The translations under genes and the position numbers were made by a program. Source: Nocardia inohanensis NBRC 100128 (lineage in GTDB: Bacteria; Actinomycetota; Actinomycetes; Mycobacteriales; Mycobacteriaceae). Taken from it: DNA of 64,000 nucleotides. Positions 43,833 to 52,499 of the stretch are shown piece after piece (position 1 is the stretch's first letter; the number at the start of each line of letters is the position of its first letter). The stretch covers positions 248,001 through 312,000 of the forward strand of contig NZ_BDBK01000010.1 in NCBI RefSeq assembly GCF_001612945.1, given 5' to 3'. A model generated the notes under the pieces. The model was not told the origin of the DNA. It saw nothing but the letters and a program-made list of their open reading frames with translations, and did not search any database.

Positions 43833-46615
43833 TGACCGCGATCCGCGACCGATCGACCGCCCCGGATCGAGCACCGAGCGCATCCCTCGTCGGAAGGGAG
43901 GCGGAATGCCTTGTGCTGGAAACCTTTACGACCACGGTCCGATCGGGTCTGAGTGAAGCGCTGGTACTGGCCGGGCCTCCCGGTATCGGAAAGACCCGGT
44001 TGCTCGATCATCTGGCCGATACGACGCAGGACCTGCTGGTGTTGCGCACCTCGGGCATCGAATCGGAACTGCCCCTGGCGTTCGCCGCGCTGCATCGTCT
44101 GCTGCGGCCGTTCCTCGATCGTCGCGAACACCTCCCGGAACCGCAAAAGGCGGCTCTGGGTGCGGCTTTCGGATTTGTCGCGGGCCCAGCGCCCGATCGC
44201 TTCCTGGTGGGCCTCGCGACGCTGAGTCTCTTCGCGGACCTCGCGGCCGAAGGTCCGCTGCTGTGCCTGGTCGATGATGCGCAATGGCTGGATCGCGAGT
44301 CCCGCGAGGCGTTGACGTTCGTCGCACGTCGACTGCACGCCGAGGGCGTCGGATTGGTGTTCGCGGTGCGCGAATTGGGCTCCGGCAGCCAGGCTTTCGA
44401 TGGTTTGCGGGTTTATCCCGTGGCCGGCCTGCCGGCGTCGGCGGCCGAGGAGCTGTTGGCCCGCACCGTCCGCGGCCCCCTCAGCGAGGGAGTCGCGCGA
44501 CAACTTGCCGAGCAGACCCGGGGCAACCCGCTCGCGTTGGCAACCCTGGTTTCCGCACTGACTCCCGAACAACTGGGTGGCACGATGGCGCTGCCCGAAC
44601 CGCTGCCGATCGGCGCGCGCCTCACGGCGTCCTTTCTCGCGCAAATCAGGGCGCTGGCGAAACCCACCCAGGATCTGCTCCTGCTCGCTTCGATCAGTCC
44701 GATCCGGGACGCGGCGCTGCTGTGGCGCGCAGCGGCGCTGCTCGGGTTGTCGGAGGACGACGCCTACCCCGCGATCGAGGCCGGAGTGCTGGCGCCGGGC
44801 AATGATCTTGCCTTCTCCCACCCGTTGATTCGTTCCGCCGTGTACAACGCGGCGCGCCCGAGCGGGTTGCGGCGAGCGCATCAGGCGATCTCCGCCGCCT
44901 GCGACCCGGACCACGACCCCGACATCCGAGCCTGGCATCTGGCCGCGGCCACGGCGGGACTGGACGAATCGGTAGCCCGTGATCTGGAGAACTCCGCCGC
45001 GCGCGCCCGAGCACGCGGCGGATACACGGCCGAGGCCGTGCTGTTGGCACGAGCCGCCGAGTTGACCCCCGCGGTCTCGCGCCGCGACGAGAGACGACTG
45101 GCCGCGGCCCAGGTCTATCTGATGTGCGGTGACCCCCAGTCCGCCCAGCGCCTGTTCCGCGAGTCGCAACCGGAGAGCAGGGTGCCCGCGGTGCGAGGGC
45201 GGGCCCGCTGGCTGCGGGCGGCGATCGAGGCCTACTTCTGCCGATTCGAAGACCAGCCCGCACTGATGCTGGCCGCAGCGGCGGAGCTGGGCTCGCAGGA
45301 CGGAGATCTGGCCTGGCTCATGCTGTCACACGCATTGAGTTCGGCGATGCTGTCCAGAGAAGACGTCGTGGGCACGACCTTGACGGAGGTCGCCCACGCC
45401 ACGCTACGTGCGCTCGAGCACAGGTCGTCGGCGCTGTCCGTGCACGACCTGTTCATCGCCGCCTTCGCCACCCGGATCAGCGCAGGCCACTCGGCGGCGC
45501 TCCCCCGGTGGCGCATCGCGCTCTCGGCCCTCTGCGAGGGCGAACTCGCCGAAGAGGGAATGCCTTTGGCGGTCTTCGCGCATTTCGCGTGCGACGAGTT
45601 GTGGGACGACAGCATCCGGCAGGTCGTGTTCGCGCGGCTGCAATCCTTCGACAGGGCCTACGGCGCGCTGGTCGGACTGCGAGTCGTGCTGGAATGTCAG
45701 GCCGCCGACGCACTGCGAGCGGGTCGGCCCGAGGAATGCGCCGGCTATTTGACGGAGTCCCAGGAGCTGCTCACGGTGATCGGGCTGCCCGACGACCACT
45801 ACCTGCAACGGCTGGAGTTGCTGGTCTGGAGCGGCGCGGAAGCCGAGGCCCGCGCCCTGGCCTCGAGTGTCCAGGGAGCAGACGTCCCGTCTCGGGCCAT
45901 TCTGGCCGCGCAGGCGGCACGCTATCTGATCATCCTCGAGGTGAGTCTCGGGAACGATCGGGCGGCACTCCGACACGCGCGATTCCTTTACGACGAGGAC
46001 GTACCCGGTCTCAGCAACCTGATGCTCGCCGACATGGTCGAGGCGGGAGTCCGCGCACAGCACAACGAGCCGGCGTTGCTCGCCTACGCCAGGTTGGAAA
46101 CACAGGCACGAGAGAGCGGAACGCCCTGGGCGCTGGGGTCTTTGGCTCGAGCGCGGGCATTGCTGACGAACGACGACTCCGCCGCTTCGGCATATCAGGA
46201 AGCGATCGACCAGCTCGGACAGACCACGATCACCGTTGATCTCGCCCGAACGCACCTGCTGTACGGCGAATGGCTCCGCCGCCGAAAACAGCGGTCGGAA
46301 GCCCGAATTCAGCTGCGGATCGCCTACGAAATGTTCACCACGGCCCGCGCGCCGCTCTTCGCCGAGCGCGCCCGCGCCGAGCTGGCCGCTACCGGCGAGA
46401 GAGTACGACGCAGCAGCCCGACGCCCGGCCCACAGCTGACACCCCAGGAATCCAAGATCGCCGCGCTGGCCGCCGAGGGGGCGACCAACACCGAGATCGC
46501 GGCTCGGCTCTACATCAGTGCCTCCACCGTCGAATACCACCTCACGAAGGTGTTCCGGAAGCTCGCGGTCACCTCCCGCAGGCAACTTCGTTCGGCACTG
46601 GGGTCGGTGGACTAG
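43832..46615 (+). CDS. large LuxR-family AAA-type regulator (LAL)
   Basis: The 927-residue protein has an N-terminal ATPase with Walker A GPPGIGKT (48-55) and Walker B LLCLVDDAQWLDRES. A long helical, TPR-like middle follows, and a C-terminal LuxR DNA-binding domain (LTPQESKIAALAAEGATNTE, ARLYISASTVEYHLTKVFRK). LAL/MalT-type regulators are activated by a ligand and ATP. The ATG at 43832 overlaps the leader peptide stop; a frame start 51 bases earlier is possible but lacks a signal. The hydrolase and SDR genes immediately downstream are likely targets. Confidence 0.92.
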   Translation: MTAIRDRSTAPDRAPSASLVGREAECLVLETFTTTVRSGLSEALVLAGPPGIGKTRLLDHLADTTQDLLVLRTSGIESELPLAFAALHRLLRPFLDRREHLPEPQKAALGAAFGFVAGPAPDRFLVGLATLSLFADLAAEGPLLCLVDDAQWLDRESREALTFVARRLHAEGVGLVFAVRELGSGSQAFDGLRVYPVAGLPASAAEELLARTVRGPLSEGVARQLAEQTRGNPLALATLVSALTPEQLGGTMALPEPLPIGARLTASFLAQIRALAKPTQDLLLLASISPIRDAALLWRAAALLGLSEDDAYPAIEAGVLAPGNDLAFSHPLIRSAVYNAARPSGLRRAHQAISAACDPDHDPDIRAWHLAAATAGLDESVARDLENSAARARARGGYTAEAVLLARAAELTPAVSRRDERRLAAAQVYLMCGDPQSAQRLFRESQPESRVPAVRGRARWLRAAIEAYFCRFEDQPALMLAAAAELGSQDGDLAWLMLSHALSSAMLSREDVVGTTLTEVAHATLRALEHRSSALSVHDLFIAAFATRISAGHSAALPRWRIALSALCEGELAEEGMPLAVFAHFACDELWDDSIRQVVFARLQSFDRAYGALVGLRVVLECQAADALRAGRPEECAGYLTESQELLTVIGLPDDHYLQRLELLVWSGAEAEARALASSVQGADVPSRAILAAQAARYLIILEVSLGNDRAALRHARFLYDEDVPGLSNLMLADMVEAGVRAQHNEPALLAYARLETQARESGTPWALGSLARARALLTNDDSAASAYQEAIDQLGQTTITVDLARTHLLYGEWLRRRKQRSEARIQLRIAYEMFTTARAPLFAERARAELAATGERVRRSSPTPGPQLTPQESKIAALAAEGATNTEIAARLYISASTVEYHLTKVFRKLAVTSRRQLRSALGSVD

Positions 46616-46705
46616 GAAACCGCTGGGGGGTTTCTCCGATTCGCCGGATGGTCGGTGCGGGTTCTCATGAACGAGTCACCTACACCGAAATCGAAGGGCG
46701 ACATC

Positions 46706-47500
46706 ATGTCCGACACCCCGGTCATCTTCATTCACGGACTCTGGCTGCACTCGACATCCTGGCAGCCCTGGCTCGACCTGTTCCGCGACCACGCCTACCC
46801 GGTTTCCGCGCCGGGCTGGCCCGGAGAACCCGATACCGTCGCGGCGGCGCGGACCGCGGCGGACGGTGTCGCCGGTCACGGCATCGACGATGTGGTCGAA
46901 CACTATGCCGCGATCATCGCCGAGTTGCCGGCGCCGCCGATCCTCATCGGGCACTCCTTCGGCGGCATGATCGCCCAGAAGCTACTCGGGCAGGATCGCG
47001 CCGCCGCGGCGATCGCCATCGACGCCGCACAGATCAAAGGCGTACTGCCACTGCCACTCTCGGCACTGCGCTCGACGACGCCGGTATTCAAGAATCCCGC
47101 GAACCGCAACAGGGCGGTGTCGTTGACGTCCGCGGAATTCCGGTACGCGTTCGGCAATGCGATTCCGCCGGAAGAATCCGACGACCTCTACGAGCGGTGG
47201 GCCGTCCCGGCCCCCGGCAAACCGCTGTTCGAAGCGGCAGCCGCGAATTTCAACCCGCACTCAGCGGCCAAGGTCGACACCGCCAACGCCGGTCGCGGCC
47301 CGCTGCTGCTGATCACCGGCGGTAAGGACCATACGGTTCCCGAATCCGTCACCAGGGCAACGCTGAAGCAGTATCGCCATTCCGACGCGGTCACCGATCT
47401 GCTGGAGTTCCCGGACCGGGGACATTCGCTGGTGATCGATCACGGTTGGCGTGAGGTCGCCGATGCGTGCCTGTCGTGGTTGAAGAGCCGGGAGCTCTGA
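46706..47500 (+). CDS. alpha/beta hydrolase
   Basis: The 264-residue hydrolase has VIFIHGLWLHSTSWQPW (oxyanion loop), the elbow IGHSFGGMIAQ with Ser84, the acid in TGGKDHTVPE and His in DRGHSLVID. It has no signal peptide. GAAGGG precedes the ATG at 46706. The SDR gene starts 7 bases after it, making a two-gene operon behind the LuxR-type regulator. Confidence 0.9.
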   Translation: MSDTPVIFIHGLWLHSTSWQPWLDLFRDHAYPVSAPGWPGEPDTVAAARTAADGVAGHGIDDVVEHYAAIIAELPAPPILIGHSFGGMIAQKLLGQDRAAAAIAIDAAQIKGVLPLPLSALRSTTPVFKNPANRNRAVSLTSAEFRYAFGNAIPPEESDDLYERWAVPAPGKPLFEAAAANFNPHSAAKVDTANAGRGPLLLITGGKDHTVPESVTRATLKQYRHSDAVTDLLEFPDRGHSLVIDHGWREVADACLSWLKSREL

Positions 47501-47507
47501 GAACGCG

Positions 47508-48299
47508 ATGTTCGATCTCAACCTCGCGGGCAAGGTCGCCGTGGTGACCGGGGCGGGCCGGGGCATCGGCCTGTGCGTGGCGAAAGCGCTTGCCGCCGAA
47601 AGTGTCTCAGTCATAGCCGGCTCACGCACCGGGAGTCCGGATCTGACTGAATTGGCTGCGCACGATGGAGTGCGGGCGCCGTTGATCGACCTCACCACTC
47701 CCGAGGGACCCGCGGAGCTGATCGACGAAGCGGTGTCCGCGTTCGGCGGAATCGACGTCGTGGTCAACAACGTCGGCGCTGTCATCCCGCGTGTGCAGGG
47801 GTTCCTCGCCGTGACCGACGAGGACTGGCAGTGGTCGCTGACCACGAACCTGCTCGTCGCGGTCCGCACCGCCCGCGCGGCGCTGCCGTACCTGATCCAG
47901 CGCGGCGCGTCCTCGATCGTGACGATCAGCTCGGTCAACGCGTCGCTGCCCGATCCCGGCGTCATCGACTACTCCGCGGCCAAGGCCGCGCTGTCCAATT
48001 TCAGCAAATCGTTGTCGAAAGAGTTCGGCCCACAGGGCGTCCGGGCGAACACCATCTCGCCGGGACCGGTTACCACGGGGTTGTGGCTGGGCGATCAGGG
48101 CGTCGCCGCCGTGGTCAGCGCCGCCGCGTCCGCAGATCCCGACGAGGTGGTCAGGCGGGCCGCGGCCGAGAGCGTCACCGGTCGGTTCACCCACCCGCAG
48201 GAGGTCGCCGACCTGGTGCTGCTGCTGGCCAGCGAACGCACCGCGAACGTCACCGGCGCCGACTTCAGGATCGACGGCGGACTCGTCCGAACGCTCTGA
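47508..48299 (+). CDS. SDR-family oxidoreductase
   Basis: The 263-residue short-chain dehydrogenase has the cofactor loop TGAGRGIGLCVAKALA, NNVGAVIPRV, TISSVNASLPDPG with catalytic Ser, and Tyr-x3-Lys in VIDYSAAKAALSNFSKSL. It lies 7 bases after the hydrolase stop. Together with the downstream aldehyde dehydrogenase fragment it suggests a former alcohol/aldehyde degradation operon. Confidence 0.92.
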   Translation: MFDLNLAGKVAVVTGAGRGIGLCVAKALAAESVSVIAGSRTGSPDLTELAAHDGVRAPLIDLTTPEGPAELIDEAVSAFGGIDVVVNNVGAVIPRVQGFLAVTDEDWQWSLTTNLLVAVRTARAALPYLIQRGASSIVTISSVNASLPDPGVIDYSAAKAALSNFSKSLSKEFGPQGVRANTISPGPVTTGLWLGDQGVAAVVSAAASADPDEVVRRAAAESVTGRFTHPQEVADLVLLLASERTANVTGADFRIDGGLVRTL

Positions 48300-48364
48300 C
48301 CCGCACGCCCAAGGGCCGCAACCACTTTCGAAAGGCAAGCCATGACACCCGAACCCACCGTGCA

Positions 48365-48586
48365 TCGATGCCGGCGAGAGCGCGCTGGGGGATCTACCGG
48401 ACAGCGTCACCGCCCTCGGCGCGGTCAGCCAGCGCTCAGGTGCTGACCGAGCTGCCGATGGCCACCACCGGCGACCTCGACGACGCCTACGCGAACGCTC
48501 GAGCCGCACAACGCGACTGGGCCGACCGGCTCCCCGGCGAACGGGCCGCGGTCATGCGCGCCGCGGGATGGCGGCTATCCCGCGAC
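48365..48586 (+). pseudogene. aldehyde dehydrogenase N-terminal fragment
   Basis: The frame encodes a stretch typical of the aldehyde dehydrogenase N-terminus (QVLTELPMATTGDLDDAYAN followed by ARAAQRDWADRLPGERAAVM). It then stops at 48587-48589, right against the convergent hxsC gene. The cofactor and catalytic domains are absent. It looks like the third gene of the hydrolase-SDR operon cut off by the insertion of the hxs region. Confidence 0.7.
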
Positions 48587-49724
48587 TGAACTTCGGTCGG
48601 CCTGTCGAGAAGAAGCCGGCACATTCGTGGCGCACCGAGCAGTCGTCACACTCCGCGACGTACGCGTTCTTCCAGTCCGAGATCGACTGCACCGCGAACG
48701 GCCGGATGCCGGCATCGAGGACGCACAGGGGCAGGTTGTAGATCGAAACATGCACCCCGGCGACGGACAGGGCGTCGACACCTGCCTTCAACTGCTCCTG
48801 GTAATCGACGGGATCGATCCACAGTGTGGCGTCGTTGGCGACCGCGAAGCCGGTGTTTTCCATGCCCATCAGAGCCACATGATCGACGAATGGGAGGTTA
48901 CGCGCGATCCAGGAGCAGGTCTCACGGAGACGCGGTGCGGTGATGGCGTGCAGAACAATACGAATCTCGACCCGTTGCCCTAGGTTCTTGAGTCGGAGCA
49001 CGCCGAGAACAGTTTCGTCGAACGCGCCCGCGGCCTGAACCACATAGTCGTGAATGTGATCCACCGCCGCATAGATCGGTATCCCTGCCGAGAGCTGCGG
49101 ATGCCCGATCTCGGCCCAGGCGTGCGCGACCTCGGGAACGGAGAAGGCACGCCCGTTGGTCAACACGTGGATCGCGGTGCCCGGGAGCCGATCCCGCGAC
49201 AGCTCGAGCAGCCCGATGAATCGGCGCCATTCGGTGAGCGGTTCCCCGCCGGTGAATGTCAGTGCGGGAGTCGCCGGGTCGAGCAGCGGCAGTGCCTCCG
49301 CGATCTCGTCGATCAGCCAGCCATCATCGACCTTCTTCGGCGGCTGCGAACACATCAGGCAGTAGTTGTTGCAGCGTTCGGTGACGAGGAAGAAGTTGTG
49401 TCGCGACGACCGGCGGTAGAGCAGCCGCACTCGGCCCGACCGCGGGTAGATGCTCATCACATCGCCATCGCCGACCTCGGCGAACCCGGCCGGAAGTCTG
49501 AGGTAGCTCGGCGATGCGCCGTCCGGGCACGCATCGCGCCCGACCGCGATCCGGAATCCATTCGCCTGCGCCGCCGTCCAGTCGCCATCATCGACGATCA
49601 GCGCGGCATCGCGATCATCCGACGGGGCACTGTTCGGGAGGCGGAGCCGCACGATCCGGTTCTCGTCACCGAGTCCGACGTTGTCCGCCGCAGGTGATCG
49701 TCCTACAAGCAGCAGAGGTTTCAC
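48552..49724 (-). CDS. hxsC: His-Xaa-Ser system radical SAM maturase HxsC
   Basis: The 390-residue protein has a 100-residue N-terminal domain and then a radical SAM domain. Its cluster motif CNNYCLMC (Cys118, Cys122, Cys125) sits in NFFLVTERCNNYCLMCSQPP, followed by LTFTGGEPL. A late Cys group (ECDDCSVRHEC) may bind a further cluster. Sequence and gene order match HxsC of the His-Xaa-Ser radical SAM system. The GTG at 49724 is chosen because it overlaps the hxsB stop in a GTGA and has GGGAG upstream; a GTG at 49733 is the alternative. The modification catalysed is not deducible from sequence. Confidence 0.9.
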   Translation of the reverse strand: MKPLLLVGRSPAADNVGLGDENRIVRLRLPNSAPSDDRDAALIVDDGDWTAAQANGFRIAVGRDACPDGASPSYLRLPAGFAEVGDGDVMSIYPRSGRVRLLYRRSSRHNFFLVTERCNNYCLMCSQPPKKVDDGWLIDEIAEALPLLDPATPALTFTGGEPLTEWRRFIGLLELSRDRLPGTAIHVLTNGRAFSVPEVAHAWAEIGHPQLSAGIPIYAAVDHIHDYVVQAAGAFDETVLGVLRLKNLGQRVEIRIVLHAITAPRLRETCSWIARNLPFVDHVALMGMENTGFAVANDATLWIDPVDYQEQLKAGVDALSVAGVHVSIYNLPLCVLDAGIRPFAVQSISDWKNAYVAECDDCSVRHECAGFFSTGRPKFSRGIAAIPRRA

Positions 49725-51175
49725 GACGCCCACTCCCGAAGAACGGCGGCGTCTTCGGGTGAGTGTTCCAGCAGTTCGAACAAGTGCGTGATCACGCCCT
49801 TCTGTCGCTCACAGAACTCGGATAGCGGTTTGATTCCCAGCAGATCCCCCTGCGTCGCGTGGTGATACACCGGGTCCGCGCCGCAGTTGGGCTCGAAAAC
49901 GCACGTCGAGCACTGTGGAGCCGTCTGGGTCAGCGAATTCGCAACTGCCGACACCAGCGTGTCGGACAACACCATTTCTCGGTAACCATGTTCATGAACG
50001 TTGCCGAGTTCGAAGCTGCGGTCCCCCATTTCGGCGAGCATCCGCGCCTCGTCCGAGGCGAATACGGTGCCGTCATAGTTGTAGACCAGCGCACCGAGAC
50101 CGATCCCCGCGGGACTTCTCAGATCGACATACCCGATGGGCTCATCACTCAGCATTCGGCGAAGTATCAGGGCCGAATAGAACTCGGGAAACCGGCGGCC
50201 GGACTTGTTGATCTCCAGGATGTAGCGAAGACCGCGCTTCCAGAATTCGAGCCATTCTCGCGCACCGTACTTATGGAACTGTTTGGTCTTGATCGCATGA
50301 CCGTACGGAGACAACGGCCGCAGGAAGATGCCGTCGAGACCCTGTGCGAGGTATTCGTCGACTATCTCCTCCACACGATCCAGACTCGCTTCGGTGGTGG
50401 TCATCAACGCACCAACCCGGTCCGGACCGAGCCGCTCTCGAATCCGCCCGATTCCGGCCACCGCGAGCTCGTAGCTGTTCTGGCCACGGCGGGGCCGATT
50501 CCTGTTGTGCAGATCGCGTGGCCCGTCCAGTGAGGTACTGAGCAGAACATCGTGCTCAGCGCAGAATTCGAGCACTTCGTCATCCAGGAGTGCCAGGTTC
50601 GTCGCGATCACGAATTGCAACTGCTTGCCCAGGGGCAGCGCCCGCTCCTCAGCGGTCACGACGATCCATCGGATGAGCTCGAAGTTCAGCAGCGGCTCGC
50701 CGCCTTGAAACTCGATTTTGATCATCGGCGCCGGCGCGGACAGAGCGATATCCAGTGCTCTGGACGCCGTGACGCGATCCATGTCGTAGCGGACGCGGTC
50801 CTTGCTCTGACGCGACACCTGGCAGTACGGGCAGGCGTGTTCGCATCGCAGCGTGACGACGAACAGGTGCAATGGCGTGGCGGCGCGCAGGAAGCTCAGA
50901 CGGCTACGCAGACGAAGAGCGAGCAGCTGCTGCGGTGCGCGTTGATCGGCCGATGCGATGAAGAGCTTCTCGAAAGCCCTTTCATAGAGTCCGTCACCAG
51001 GGGTGAGATCGAGTGCGCACAACCGGTCCAGCTCGATTGCCGTCATTTCTGCCATGTCGCCAACCATGTTGCCGACGAGGAAGCGGTCTGCACCGAGCCG
51101 TTCGAACCGAATGGGCAGGAGTCGCAGCCGGGATGTATCGGGACGGAACGAGTCCGCTGAAGCGAAGCCGGCCAA
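49721..51175 (-). CDS. hxsB: His-Xaa-Ser system radical SAM maturase HxsB
   Basis: The 484-residue radical SAM protein has the motif CEHACPYC (Cys111, Cys115, Cys118) in LHLFVVTLRCEHACPYCQVS, then IEFQGGEPLLNFELI. A SPASM-like C-terminal Cys cluster follows (CSTCVFEPNCGADPVYHHAT and a later FCERQKG). This is the pattern of HxsB, which resembles peptide-modifying anaerobic sulfatase-maturase relatives. It starts at TTG 51175 after GGGGGAG, three bases beyond the hxsD stop. It should act with HxsC on the HxsA precursor. Confidence 0.9.
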   Translation of the reverse strand: MAGFASADSFRPDTSRLRLLPIRFERLGADRFLVGNMVGDMAEMTAIELDRLCALDLTPGDGLYERAFEKLFIASADQRAPQQLLALRLRSRLSFLRAATPLHLFVVTLRCEHACPYCQVSRQSKDRVRYDMDRVTASRALDIALSAPAPMIKIEFQGGEPLLNFELIRWIVVTAEERALPLGKQLQFVIATNLALLDDEVLEFCAEHDVLLSTSLDGPRDLHNRNRPRRGQNSYELAVAGIGRIRERLGPDRVGALMTTTEASLDRVEEIVDEYLAQGLDGIFLRPLSPYGHAIKTKQFHKYGAREWLEFWKRGLRYILEINKSGRRFPEFYSALILRRMLSDEPIGYVDLRSPAGIGLGALVYNYDGTVFASDEARMLAEMGDRSFELGNVHEHGYREMVLSDTLVSAVANSLTQTAPQCSTCVFEPNCGADPVYHHATQGDLLGIKPLSEFCERQKGVITHLFELLEHSPEDAAVLREWAS

Positions 51176-51178
51176 CGG

Positions 51179-51478
51179 TTACTCCCCCTCGGCCAGCGAG
51201 CCGAATGCCAACGCGACGATGACATCGCGAAACCGGCCGGTCTCGCGACCGACCTTCTCGCGCAGGTTCTCGTCCGTCACGAGATTCAAGAAGTGAGTGC
51301 GCAACTCATCGTCTCGAAGCTGTGACTGCGTTGGTGAGAGCCGACAGACGTATCGCCCGTCCGCTTCGTCGATCTGGCATGCCGCCTGTCCGATCAAACG
51401 GTAAGCGGCCTCCCGCAGCGCGTCGAGCGACTGCACCGATCTGCTGAAGTCGACAACCAAATCAGACACTGATATCAC
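51179..51478 (-). CDS. hxsD: His-Xaa-Ser system protein HxsD
   Basis: The 99-residue protein shows the HxsD family features: a short beta N-terminus, DALREAAYRLIGQAACQIDE (reminiscent of the family's His/Tyr-rich helix), and LRTHFLNLVTDENLREKV followed by a helix to the end. Its role is unknown; being small and always next to the maturases, it may deliver or recognise the precursor. GTG at 51478 has only GGGATCGA upstream. It follows hxsA by 75 bases. Confidence 0.85.
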   Translation of the reverse strand: MISVSDLVVDFSRSVQSLDALREAAYRLIGQAACQIDEADGRYVCRLSPTQSQLRDDELRTHFLNLVTDENLREKVGRETGRFRDVIVALAFGSLAEGE

Positions 51479-51553
51479 TCGATCCCATCAGAACGCGGAA
51501 CCCGCACGCGCCGAGAACACCTGGCATAGTCCGAAGGAAACTGCACTGCTCGG

Positions 51554-52132
51554 TCACTGCGGGGGCACCGCAGTCGTGCCGGCCTCCGTACACAGGTCCA
51601 ATGCTCGCTGGGCAAGATCCTCAGCCTCGGTCGCCGTGAGGCCGAAGATATCTTGCAGTTCGCGCGCGATCTCATTCAGGCCGAGACCCTCCTTTGCCCG
51701 GGTGCACGCGTAAGAGAACGGATCGGCAGCAGGCTGCGAGCTGGTCGGTGGGGTCGTGGTAGTCGGCGGAGCGGCCGGTGGGGTCACAGCAGGCGTTGGA
51801 ATGTAACTCGGCTTCGGGACATTCGGTCCGCCGAACCCCGGACTGGAAGACGCATGAGATGCATGAGACGAATGGGATGAATGAGATGAATGAGAACCAT
51901 GCCGCGCGAACAACGTGCCATCGTCGGCGCGATGCGTCGTGAAGCTCATCAACTCGAGGTCGTCCGGCACGGCAACCCGAGGCTCCGGCCGCGCCTCCTC
52001 CCGTGCCGCCGTGACGTGAGGTTCGTCCGTTCCCGTCGAGACGGACGTCTCCGCGACTGTCTGTGCGGCAGTGGGGATCGCGAGGGCGGCGAGGGCCGCG
52101 GTCAGACTCACGATCTTCGGCGTCTCACGCAT
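51554..52132 (-). CDS. hxsA: His-Xaa-Ser repeat precursor, HxsA-like
   Basis: The 192-residue protein has a signal peptide (residues 1-24, ending AAQ) and an acidic spacer. Six consecutive His-Xaa-Ser triplets follow (residues 78-95: HGS, three HSS, two HAS), then a Pro/Thr-rich linker (104-137) and a C-terminal helical domain with Cys143 and Cys181 that resembles the DUF732 family of mycobacterial secreted proteins. The triplets are the presumed target of HxsB and HxsC. The ATG at 52132 has GGGAGGG seven bases upstream. It heads the leftward hxs operon. The DUF732 link is my reading of the Cys spacing and helices and needs a profile search. Confidence 0.87.
   Translation of the reverse strand: MRETPKIVSLTAALAALAIPTAAQTVAETSVSTGTDEPHVTAAREEARPEPRVAVPDDLELMSFTTHRADDGTLFARHGSHSSHSSHSSHASHASSSPGFGGPNVPKPSYIPTPAVTPPAAPPTTTTPPTSSQPAADPFSYACTRAKEGLGLNEIARELQDIFGLTATEAEDLAQRALDLCTEAGTTAVPPQ
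51848..51901 (-). repeat. six tandem His-Xaa-Ser codon triplets
   Basis: Six 9-base units encode HGS, HSS, HSS, HSS, HAS and HAS. His is always CAT, and the first units vary at the middle and last codons, so the array is not a pure DNA duplication. Confidence 0.95.
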
Positions 52133-52499
52133 TCGTCCCTCCCACAACCGAACCCGAGATGACCACAGCGAACGAAATACCCGCGCATTCCATCGTCAAT
52201 CCCCCTTCCATCGCCACACCGACGAACTTCGAAACTTGTTGCCGCAAAGAGTATCTCGCCGTCCGCCGGACCGTTACACATCGAGGCCTGGTCTCCGGAC
52301 TTTCCGGGCAATTCATGACAACCGCGGGGACGGCAACCGTCTCGAGTCGACCTTGATCATGGCGCCGATCTGTCCGGGTAGCCGATACCGGTGGCGCCCC
52401 ACCGATTTCATCCCCACCCAATGTCGTGGGCCGAGCTTGCCAAGCGTGTCAGTGACCGTCGATATGGTGGCACTGCAATTCAAGATCGAAAGGTGCAGC
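52133..52499. other. divergent promoter region of hxsA
   Basis: This 367-base gap lies between hxsA and the rightward small secreted protein gene. A TTGACG on the minus strand (52194-52199) is a candidate -35 for hxsA, but no matching -10 at normal spacing is clear. No RNA gene is recognised. Confidence 0.4.

Noticed and set aside
52159..52356. Short plus-strand frame (about 65 codons) upstream of the small secreted protein.
   Set aside because: No binding site before its ATG and no coding character; it overlaps the hxsA promoter region.
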